From DATAXP01 sp036272935 (GTDB taxonomy: Bacteria > Planctomycetota > Planctomycetia > Pirellulales > PNKZ01), in assembly GCA_036272935.1 (NCBI GenBank), contig DATAXP010000079.1, positions 1 through 27,470 on the forward strand: a stretch of 27,470 nt of DNA, given 5' to 3'. The position numbers and the translations under genes are program-made. Below are positions 22,236 through 27,470 of the stretch, one piece after another (within the stretch, counting starts at the first letter, position 1; each line of letters opens with the position of its first letter). The notes under the pieces were generated by a model. It did no database searches and was not told the origin of the DNA. It saw nothing but the letters and a program-made list of their open reading frames with translations.

Positions 22236-22787
22236 CACTGGCCTACTTCTGCGCTCGACCATTGTCCCGTGGTTTGATTGAATACCTCGTAGTCGACGGC
22301 GGCCGGAGCGGTTGAAGGACGGCCACCAAAAGTTCGTCGAGGCGACAAGCGCGGCATCGGCAGCCCGAGTTCTTGGGGCTGTGTGCGATGCTCGCCAAGT
22401 TCGGCTTGGGGCCGTGAGCCTCGACAATCGCTCCGTCGGTCGTGCGGTGGCATGGGACGTTTAGCGCTAAACGACTCACTACAATCGCGCGGCCGAAAAG
22501 CATTTCGCTTCTGGCAGGGGCGTGCCGCCAATGTTGAGCGTTCCGGAGAACTGTGCGTGATCAATCGGCGATCGGCGGATGACGAAACGGTTGAGGCGGT
22601 TCTCCTTCCACGAGGACTTCATCCCAGGCAGCCCGAGCGGTTTCCCCGCGGGGAAAACCACGGCTGTGTTGCGCTGCTCGCATCACGGCCGGCCGCCTGT
22701 GGCCGAGGCTTTTTTTAATCCCCATCAAGAACGCCTCGGCCGCCAGTGCGGGCTCGGCGTCCGAACACTAGTCAGTCGTTTCAATGA
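22236..22787. other. Gene-poor stretch, possible decayed gene or untranslated RNA
   Basis: No frame gives a protein recognised here, and codon use is unlike the neighbours. On the minus strand a short frame ending at 22223 finishes VDYEVFNQTTGQWSSAEVGQ before a stop supplied by the repeat, which could be the tail of a decayed gene. A 16-bp perfect palindrome cgtttagcgctaaacg lies at 22458-22473, followed by TACAAT at 22481. Two plus-strand terminator-like hairpins end the stretch. Confidence 0.4.
22688..22716 (+). terminator. Weak intrinsic terminator-like hairpin with T7
   Basis: gcc-ggcc, loop gcctgt, ggcc-ga-ggc forms an interrupted seven-pair GC stem followed directly by seven T residues (22710-22716). 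The stem is short and bulged. The T-run is notable in this GC-rich DNA. The ggccgaggc before the T-run also pairs with gcctcggcc at 22733-22741. Confidence 0.4.
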
Positions 22788-22790
22788 GCC

Positions 22791-22832
22791 GCAGCGCGGC
22801 GGCGATTGCCGCGCTGCGCGCTCGTTTTTTTT
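22791..22832 (+). terminator. Strong intrinsic terminator
   Basis: gcagcgcggc (22791-22800), loop ggcgatt, gccgcgctgc (22808-22817) is a perfect ten-pair stem. It is followed after seven bases by eight T residues (22825-22832). It is the clearest Rho-independent terminator in the window, yet no convincing plus-strand gene ends just before it. Confidence 0.7.
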
Positions 22833-22840
22833 ATTGAACC

Positions 22841-22920
22841 AACCGAGGCACCGAGGCACAGAGAGGAAAAGAAGGGAATGTGCCTCCCCGCTGCTCCGTG
22901 CCCTCGGTGCCTCTGTGGTT
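22841..22920. repeat. Hairpin repeat with CCGAGGCA words
   Basis: Left arm aaccgaggcaccgaggcaca (22841-22860) and right arm (about 22897-22920, ending gtgcctctgtggtt) are reverse complements with small gaps. The arms are tandem nine-base words (ccgaggcac), the same plan as 7077-7191 with another word. It lies upstream of the alpha/beta hydrolase gene. Confidence 0.75.
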
Positions 22921-22934
22921 ATTCCGCCTCGGAT

Positions 22935-22963
22935 TTGACAATCGCCTTTGCAGCAAGCACAAA
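22935..22963 (+). promoter_or_regulatory. Candidate promoter for the alpha/beta hydrolase gene
   Basis: An exact TTGACA (22935-22940) is followed after 17 bases by CACAAA (22958-22963), a poor -10 with three of six matches. The start would be near 22970, giving a leader of about 32 bases to the ATG at 23002. Confidence 0.35.
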
Positions 22964-23001
22964 TGGAACTGCGTTGTGTCCCACCTTGGAGTTCCATTCC
23001 G

Positions 23002-23949
23002 ATGAAAATGCCGTCGCTCGCCACGTTCGTTGGTTCGCTTTGTATTGTTGTTTCCGGAGCTTTCGCCGCCGACGAGCCCAAGGGGCCGACGCCGACGATG
23101 GCCAACGTCCCCTACGGCGCGCACGAGCGGCAGGTGCTCGACTTCTACCGGTCGGGCTCGTCGGACTCGGCGCCGCTGGTGTTCGTCATTCACGGCGGCG
23201 GCTGGCGCGGCGGCGACAAAGCGACGGCCATCAAGCTGGGCGCGGAAAAGTATCTCGCCGCCGGCTTGGCGGTCGTCTCGATCAACTATCGCTACGTGCA
23301 GCAGGCGCAGGAGGCGGGAGTGAAGCCGCCGGTCGAGTGGCCGCTGCACGACGCCGCCCGTGCCCTGCAATTCGTGCGCAGCAAGGCCAACGAGTGGAAC
23401 ATCGATCCCAAGCGCGTCGGCGCCACCGGCAGCTCGGCCGGGGCCTGCTCGTCGCTGTGGCTGGCGTTTCATCCCGACATGGCCGATCCGGCAAGCGACG
23501 ATCCCGTGGCGCGCGAGTCGACCCGGCTCACCTGTGCCGGCGTGTTCGGCGCTCAGACCTGCCTCGATCCCCGGTTGATGCGCGAGTGGATGCCGAACAT
23601 GGCCTACGGCGGCCACGCGTTCGGCTTCTTCAGCAAGGGGCCCAACGGCGAGAGTCCCTTCGAGCAGTTCTATCAGCACCGCGAGGAAGTGCTACCGTGG
23701 ATCAAGGAGTACTCGCCGTACAACCTGGTGAGCAAGGACGATCCGCCGGTCATGCTCGAGTACTCCGCGCCGATCGACCCCGCCAAGCTGCCCAAAGACC
23801 CCACGCACTCGGCAATCTTTGGCGTGAAGCTCGCCGAAAAGATCCACGAGGTCGGCGGCACCGTGTATTTGACGTATCCCGACGGGCCGGAATGCACGTA
23901 TCCGGGCGTGGCCGACTTTCTGATTACCACACTGCAAGACAAGCAGTGA
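23002..23949 (+). CDS. Secreted alpha/beta hydrolase (esterase-like)
   Basis: This 315-residue protein begins with a signal peptide (SLATFVGSLCIVVSGAFA, cleavage after about residue 22). The hydrolase fold shows the oxyanion motif HGGGW at 64-68, the nucleophile elbow GSSAG at 143-147 with Ser145, and a candidate catalytic His in DPTHSAIFG near residue 272. The HGGGW motif places it among esterases/lipases of the BD-FAE or acetyl-hydrolase kind, acting outside the cytoplasm on an ester such as an acetyl or feruloyl group. ATG 23002 was chosen because the signal peptide begins there and GGAG lies upstream. The neighbouring GH10-like and lactonase genes fit polysaccharide or ester breakdown, but shared transcription is not shown. 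Confidence 0.85.
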   Translation: MKMPSLATFVGSLCIVVSGAFAADEPKGPTPTMANVPYGAHERQVLDFYRSGSSDSAPLVFVIHGGGWRGGDKATAIKLGAEKYLAAGLAVVSINYRYVQQAQEAGVKPPVEWPLHDAARALQFVRSKANEWNIDPKRVGATGSSAGACSSLWLAFHPDMADPASDDPVARESTRLTCAGVFGAQTCLDPRLMREWMPNMAYGGHAFGFFSKGPNGESPFEQFYQHREEVLPWIKEYSPYNLVSKDDPPVMLEYSAPIDPAKLPKDPTHSAIFGVKLAEKIHEVGGTVYLTYPDGPECTYPGVADFLITTLQDKQ

Positions 23950-23992
23950 GTCAGGAACTGAGACAGGCAATGGCGGCGGAAATTGCCGCTAG

Positions 23993-24021
23993 TTGAACGC
24001 GCCGCCCGGCTCAGCTAGACT
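23993..24021 (+). promoter_or_regulatory. Candidate promoter for the GH10-like gene
   Basis: TTGAAC (23993-23998) and TAGACT (24016-24021) are 17 bases apart, each four of six to consensus. A start near 24028 gives a leader of about 103 bases to the ATG at 24131. Motif only. Confidence 0.4.
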
Positions 24022-24130
24022 CGCGCAATCGAAGGGGACAGCTTGTCGCTTCGGCCGGGCTGTTGAGAGAACATTGGCAAGCCGGCGGACGTGTCCTGGC
24101 GCCGTGCCGAATTGGTCGCGTGAGGAGCTT

Positions 24131-25618
24131 ATGCCGCTTGCTCAGATGCGGATGCTTGTCGATCCTGCCAGCAGGGTCGATGCTGCCGCCGCCGAGCGCG
24201 CCTATCTGACCGGCCTGGACCAGATCCCCTGGCCGACGCGCGCCCATCTGGCCGGCGGCCAACTGCTGCTGGAGCGCGCGGTTTCCGACTCCGGCCGGCT
24301 GCACATTCCTTTCCAGGTCGAGCATCGCGGCGAGTTGATGCTCGCGACTGGCACGCTGATGCAGCGCGATCGGCCGTACTATCTCGAAGTCGAGTTGGCG
24401 CGCGGCAAGCTCAACCAGGTGCGCAACCAGTTGGCCGAGTGGCTGGCGCTGGGCCTGGTGGTCACGCCCAGTGTGGAATCGGCGCTGCGGCGGGCGCTCG
24501 AGGAGTTCACGCTGGCCGTGACCGTTCCCGAGGACCAGGCCACCGCAGCCGGGCGCGCCCGGCACGCCATCGAGCTGGCCGTCGAAGCCGGCGAGCTGCT
24601 GATCGACTGCTACGTCGAGCAGGCCAGCGCCCTACGCATGAAGCAACTAGGTCGGCTGCCGACGCTGCTGGGCATTCATCTCGGCCATCGGTTGATGAGC
24701 CCCACGGCCTTGGCCCAGGTCAGCGGCGCGTTCAACGCCCTGGTGGTGTCGATGTTGTGGCGCGATGTCGAGTCGCAGGAAGGTCAGTACAACTGGCAGA
24801 TAGCCGACGGACAGATCGAGTGGTGTCAGCAGCACGGTGTCCGTGCGCTGAGCGGACCGCTCTTGCGGCTCGATGCCAACGGCCTGCCCGATTGGCTCAG
24901 CCTGTGGGAAGGGGATTTCGACAGCTTTATCGGCTTTGTGTGCGATTATGTGAGCAAGGTTGTGGCGCGCTATCGCGGCAAGGTAGCGCTGTGGCAGTGC
25001 GCGGCCCGGATCAATGGCAGCAAGGTGATGTCGCTGCACGAAGAGCAGGTGCTGCAACTCGCCGTGCGCACGCTCGAGGTCACGCGGGAAATCGACCCCG
25101 AAACACCAACGTTCATCCGCTTCGATCAACCCTGGGGCGAATACTTGCGGCACGGCGAGTTCGATCTGTCGCCGCTGCACTTTGCCGACGCCCTGGTCAG
25201 GGCGGGGCTGCAACTCAGCGGCATCGGCCTGGAGATCAACGTCGGCTACGTGCCGAACGGCAGCACGGCGCGCGACCGGCTCGATTTCAGCCGGCTGCTC
25301 GATCTATGGAGCTGCCTGGGGCTGCCGCTGCACCTGATGCTCAGCTTTCCGACCGGCACGCAGCCCGACCCCAAGGCGCGCAACGGGCAAATGCCGCCAC
25401 CGCACGAAGGGAGTTGGACCCCCGAAGGCCAAGCCACGTGGATCAAGCGCTTCGTGCCGCTGATGTTTGCGAAATCGTACGTGAGCACCATCACCTGGTC
25501 GCAACTCAGCGATGCCGAGACGCACGAGTACGCCCACGGCGGCCTGTTCGACGGCACCGGCGCCGCGAAACCCGCCTTCATGGCCCTGGCCGGCCTCAGG
25601 AAAAAGTATCTGCCGTAA
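24131..25618 (+). CDS. GH10 (endo-1,4-beta-xylanase)-like protein with altered active site
   Basis: This 495-residue protein has an N-terminal domain (about 1-180, with RPYYLEVELARGKLNQVRNQ) found in a planctomycete family commonly labelled endo-1,4-beta-xylanase. A GH10-like TIM barrel follows (about 185-495): SMLWRDVESQEGQYNWQIAD, ALSGPLLRLDANGLPDWL and FIRFDQPWGEYL. In true GH10 enzymes the acid/base Glu follows WDVVN; here the equivalent reads WQCAARIN (288-295), with Arg where Glu is expected. The nucleophile region keeps a Glu (GLEINVGY, Glu368). No signal peptide is seen, so it may act in the cytoplasm. ATG 24131 follows GAGGAG closely and is preferred to one at 23993. A xylanase activity should not be assumed. 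Confidence 0.75.
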   Translation: MPLAQMRMLVDPASRVDAAAAERAYLTGLDQIPWPTRAHLAGGQLLLERAVSDSGRLHIPFQVEHRGELMLATGTLMQRDRPYYLEVELARGKLNQVRNQLAEWLALGLVVTPSVESALRRALEEFTLAVTVPEDQATAAGRARHAIELAVEAGELLIDCYVEQASALRMKQLGRLPTLLGIHLGHRLMSPTALAQVSGAFNALVVSMLWRDVESQEGQYNWQIADGQIEWCQQHGVRALSGPLLRLDANGLPDWLSLWEGDFDSFIGFVCDYVSKVVARYRGKVALWQCAARINGSKVMSLHEEQVLQLAVRTLEVTREIDPETPTFIRFDQPWGEYLRHGEFDLSPLHFADALVRAGLQLSGIGLEINVGYVPNGSTARDRLDFSRLLDLWSCLGLPLHLMLSFPTGTQPDPKARNGQMPPPHEGSWTPEGQATWIKRFVPLMFAKSYVSTITWSQLSDAETHEYAHGGLFDGTGAAKPAFMALAGLRKKYLP

Positions 25619-25645
25619 CGCTTAGCGGCCGCGGCTACGCGGCCG
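25619..25645. repeat. REP-like palindrome, CGCTTAGCGGC family (copy 3)
   Basis: cgcttagcggccgcg, loop gcta, cgcggccg follows immediately after the GH10-like TAA stop. The stem is perfect and nearly identical, in inverted orientation, to 11104-11130. It sits in the 51-base gap before the lactonase gene and leaves the ribosome site free. Confidence 0.7.
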
Positions 25646-25669
25646 ACCTTCGATTCAGGAGATCTGTCG

Positions 25670-26593
25670 ATGCTCATGCGTGCTCTCATGGTGGTGCTGT
25701 TCGCCGGTCGTGCCCTCGCCGCCGACGGATCGTCGGAATCGATTCCCGGCCTGGGGCCGACCGGGCCGATCACCAAGGTTCATGGCGACTTTCAGTTCAC
25801 CGAAGGCCCCGCATGCGATCGCCACGGCAATTTGTTCTTCAGCGACGTGCCGGCGTCGCGCATCTACAAGGTCGATCGGCAAGGCAACCTGTCCACCTTC
25901 CGCGAACCGTCGAACAACTCGAACGGGCTGATGTTCAACGCTGCCGGCGAACTGGTGGCTTGCGAGATGCAGGGGCGCGTCGTGGCGATCAGTCCCGACG
26001 GAAAGCACCTCCGCCCGCTGGCCGAGACGTACCAAGGCAAGCGGTTCAATGCCCCGAACGACCTGGTGATCGACCAGGCCGGGGGCGTGTACTTTACCGA
26101 TCCCCATTTTCGCGCTCCGGAACCACTGCCGCAGGGCGTGCCGGCGGTGTACTACGTCAGTGCCGACGGGAAGGTGACGCGGCTGATCGACGACCTCAAG
26201 GCGCCCAATGGCGTCATCCTCTCGCCGGATGAAAAGACGCTATATGTCATTCCCAGCATGCAGGCCGAGATGATGACTTACCCGGTCGAGTCGCCCGGCA
26301 AACTCGGCACAGGGCGCGTGTTCTGCTCGCTCAAACAGCCCGAAGGGCAAAGCGGTAAAGGCGGCGACGGGCTAACGGTCGACGAGCAAGGAAATCTGTA
26401 CATCACCTCGGCCTTGGGCCTGCAAGTGTTCGATCCCCAAGGCAAAGCGCTGGGGATCATCGCACTGCCCGAGCAACCGTCGAACGCCACGTTCGGCGGC
26501 CCCGACGGCAAGACAATCTACTCGACCGCGCGCACCAGTGTGTACGCCGTGCCGATGGCCGTGAAAGGGCATCCGTTCGCCGCAGGCAAGTGA
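25670..26593 (+). CDS. Secreted SMP-30/gluconolactonase family protein
   Basis: This 307-residue protein has a short signal peptide (LMRALMVVLFAGRALA) and a six-bladed propeller of the SMP-30/gluconolactonase/LRE class, which hydrolyses sugar lactones using a divalent metal. Candidate metal and substrate residues are Glu45 in FTEGPACD, Asn130 in FNAPNDLVID, Asn180 in APNGVILSPDEK and Asp233 in GGDGLTVDEQGN. All the expected positions are therefore present. ATG 25670 follows AGGAGA at good spacing. It lies 51 bases after the GH10-like gene on the same strand and could be co-transcribed, with a REP palindrome between them. The natural substrate is unknown; gluconolactone is only the textbook example. 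Confidence 0.9.
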   Translation: MLMRALMVVLFAGRALAADGSSESIPGLGPTGPITKVHGDFQFTEGPACDRHGNLFFSDVPASRIYKVDRQGNLSTFREPSNNSNGLMFNAAGELVACEMQGRVVAISPDGKHLRPLAETYQGKRFNAPNDLVIDQAGGVYFTDPHFRAPEPLPQGVPAVYYVSADGKVTRLIDDLKAPNGVILSPDEKTLYVIPSMQAEMMTYPVESPGKLGTGRVFCSLKQPEGQSGKGGDGLTVDEQGNLYITSALGLQVFDPQGKALGIIALPEQPSNATFGGPDGKTIYSTARTSVYAVPMAVKGHPFAAGK

Positions 26594-26634
26594 GCGACGC
26601 GCCGACACAGAATCTACGAAAAGCGGAGGCGTTT

Positions 26635-26766
26635 GTGGCCGACGAGCCTCAAGTTCAATTCGTGTCGGATGAGCATGGAAACGCCGTCAGCGTTATCGTT
26701 CCGATGGCGCTGCGGCGTGAGATCGAAGCAGAACGCCCGCAAAGGACGCTGTCATGTGTACAGTAG
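26635..26766 (+). CDS. Antitoxin-like mini-protein
   Basis: This 43-residue protein starts at GTG with a near-perfect ribosome site (GGAGG five bases upstream) and contains VQFVSDEHGNAVSVIVPMAL followed by RREIEAE. The pattern QFVSDE-G-AVSVIVP resembles the N-terminal DNA-binding segment of RelB/Phd-like antitoxins linked to RelE/ParE toxins. It is shorter than usual (typically 60-90 residues), so the C-terminal toxin-binding part may be lost. An alternative GTG at 26590 overlaps the lactonase stop but has no ribosome site as good. A toxin-like start overlaps its end. Confidence 0.55.
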   Translation: MADEPQVQFVSDEHGNAVSVIVPMALRREIEAERPQRTLSCVQ

Positions 26767-26783
26767 TGTACAAGAGCCAATAA
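26754..26783 (+). pseudogene. Truncated toxin start (nine codons)
   Basis: ATG at 26754 reads MCTVVYKSQ and then TAA. It overlaps the end of the antitoxin-like gene by 13 bases, the usual toxin-antitoxin arrangement, and the residues resemble the first beta strand of a RelE/ParE toxin. No continuing frame was recognised downstream, so it is probably a decayed toxin, or the resemblance is chance. Confidence 0.3.
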
Positions 26784-26842
26784 CCCCTGCAAGCGAAATC
26801 TTCCCGGAACAGAACTGTTTACGCGGCAGGAAGTAAAGCAGC

Positions 26843-26871
26843 TTGACGACGATCGACGCAGCCATGATTAT
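26843..26871 (+). promoter_or_regulatory. Candidate promoter for the split zinc-ribbon gene
   Basis: TTGACG (26843-26848, five of six) and GATTAT (26866-26871, four of six) are 17 bases apart. The start would be near 26878, about 65 bases before the ATG at 26943. Motif only. Confidence 0.3.
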
Positions 26872-26908
26872 GCGCGTCGCGGTTGCTGTACAATGAAGTT
26901 AAACACTC

Positions 26909-27332
26909 GTTATGGTGCTGGGCAACACGCCTTTGGAGACCGATGGCAACTCAGTGGCGACTTCGTGGGGCATGGAGGGATACCGGCGAGGACGTCGAAC
27001 TCGTCATCGACTCTCCAACCGCTACTGGTGCGGAAACGGCGGCAGCCAAGCGCGGGATGCTTGTTTCGTCTTGCGACCCTGTGGTCGCCCGTGCGACGAG
27101 AATTAGTGCCCCAACGCAGAAGTCCGGCATTAAGAGTTGCCCTTATTGCGGCTCGGCCGCGGTTGGTCGTGGACGGGGTTTACAGGGCTTCGGTGAAGTG
27201 ATCACCTTTGTCGTACTCTTCTGTTTGTTCATGGTCCCAGGCATTATCTATTACATCCATATGGAATCTGTACCTTACTGCTCAGGTTGCGGGCGTAGGG
27301 TCAAATAACCGCCAACCGGCCAGCACCATAAC
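26909..27332. repeat. 13-bp inverted repeat flanking the zinc-ribbon gene
   Basis: gttatggtgctgg (26909-26921) and ccagcaccataac (27320-27332) are exact reverse complements about 400 bases apart, enclosing the whole 121-codon gene. No transposase and no target-site duplication were seen. It could be the ends of a small mobile unit or a coincidence. Confidence 0.4.
26943..27308 (+). CDS. Small membrane protein with split zinc-ribbon (LITAF-like topology)
   Basis: This 121-residue protein has three parts. Residues 1-47 (WRLRGAWRDTGEDVELVIDS onward, to LVSSCDPV) resemble a small N-terminal domain recurring in planctomycete proteins. A short polar linker follows. A C-terminal half then has CPYC (Cys66, Cys69), one hydrophobic span (about 83-105, FVVLFCLFMVPGIIYYI) and CSGC (Cys113, Cys116). 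The two Cys pairs could close one zinc site around a membrane-inserted helix, as in LITAF-type domains. ATG 26943 was chosen for the GGAG just upstream and because the N-terminal domain begins there. The gene lies inside a 13-bp inverted repeat (26909-26921 and 27320-27332). Function unknown. Confidence 0.7.
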   Translation: MATQWRLRGAWRDTGEDVELVIDSPTATGAETAAAKRGMLVSSCDPVVARATRISAPTQKSGIKSCPYCGSAAVGRGRGLQGFGEVITFVVLFCLFMVPGIIYYIHMESVPYCSGCGRRVK

Positions 27333-27397
27333 CCTTATATGGCCTCAGTCTGTCAAGGGGGCGCATTCTAAGTGAGTTCGGGGAGTTGTTATTCCTT

Positions 27398-27470
27398 TTA
27401 CTCACCGATTGTTTCGTGACAGGCTTCTGGAAGAACGGGGGCGTGCGGTTCGTCGGCTAGGAGTCGGTTC
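27398..27470 (-). CDS. C-terminal end of a gene entering from the right (partial)
   Basis: On the minus strand, 23 codons from the window edge read NRLLADEPHAPVLPEACHET and then IGE before TAA at 27398-27400. The composition is protein-like, but the piece is too short to name. The other minus frames are less convincing. The 89 bases between it and the zinc-ribbon stop hold only the right half of the inverted repeat. Confidence 0.3.
   Translation of the reverse strand, partial: NRLLADEPHAPVLPEACHETIGE

Noticed and set aside
22223..22564. 113-codon minus-strand frame
   Set aside because: Only its last 25 or so residues look protein-like; the rest is Arg/Pro-rich and unlike neighbouring genes. 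It is noted as a possible decayed gene only.
22383..22938. Short plus-strand frames (111 and 119 codons) in the gene-poor stretch
   Set aside because: They run through the terminators and hairpin repeat, lack ribosome sites and have no recognisable domain.
23993..24130. Upstream start for the GH10-like gene
   Set aside because: The extra 46 residues overlap the candidate promoter and lack family resemblance, whereas ATG 24131 has GAGGAG just upstream.
26633..26836. 67-codon plus-strand frame over the antitoxin-like gene
   Set aside because: It is out of frame with the better-supported 43-residue gene and has no recognisable motif.

Overview
The window is about 27.5 kb of GC-rich bacterial DNA that most likely comes from a planctomycete (Pirellulales-like). 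The evidence is the company the genes keep. There is a PVC-type c-type-cytochrome dehydrogenase with a TIGR02603-like CxxCH tail. There are two membrane-anchored prenyltransferase/squalene-cyclase-repeat proteins, a GH10-like protein of the kind seen in planctomycetes, and a rhomboid protease with a DUF6576-like tail. A sigma-70 factor carries a Lys/Ala-rich tail. Nearly every gap between genes is filled with REP-like palindromes. No rRNA, tRNA, CRISPR array or complete insertion sequence was seen.

Layout. 1-2046: the last codons of a truncated gene, a REP hairpin, and a minus-strand sigma-70 factor. 2047-6299: a plus-strand acyl-CoA catabolic operon made of a carboxyltransferase, a DUF1446/AtuA-like protein, its detached C-terminal domain, and an enoyl-CoA hydratase. 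6357-10921: three minus-strand genes, a HisA-like protein and two paralogous TM plus alpha/alpha-toroid proteins. 11272-13665: a plus-strand membrane-anchored coiled-coil protein of unknown function and a rhomboid protease. 13763-17617: a large minus-strand secreted haem protein. 17894-22069: a peptide ABC importer (binding protein and two permeases, no ATPase). 22070-23001: about 930 bases with no convincing gene, holding nested palindromes and a strong intrinsic terminator. 23002-26593: three plus-strand genes of probable carbohydrate or ester metabolism (alpha/beta hydrolase, GH10-like protein, SMP-30/gluconolactonase). 26594-27470: a more degenerate end with an antitoxin-like mini-gene beside a toxin start that stops after nine codons, a small split-zinc-ribbon membrane protein, and the tail of a gene running off the right edge.

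How the parts relate. The carboxyltransferase/AtuA/hydratase set fits degradation of branched acyl-CoAs (leucine or terpenoid type), but no biotin carboxylase subunit is present here. The secreted haem protein, importer, hydrolase, GH10-like protein and lactonase fit a heterotroph living on complex organic matter, although no operon joins them. The most unusual layer is the intergenic repeat landscape. At least eight palindrome types occur, several with arms built from short tandem words. Two near-identical copies sit at successive junctions of the ABC operon, and several palindromes provide or abut the stop codons of neighbouring genes.
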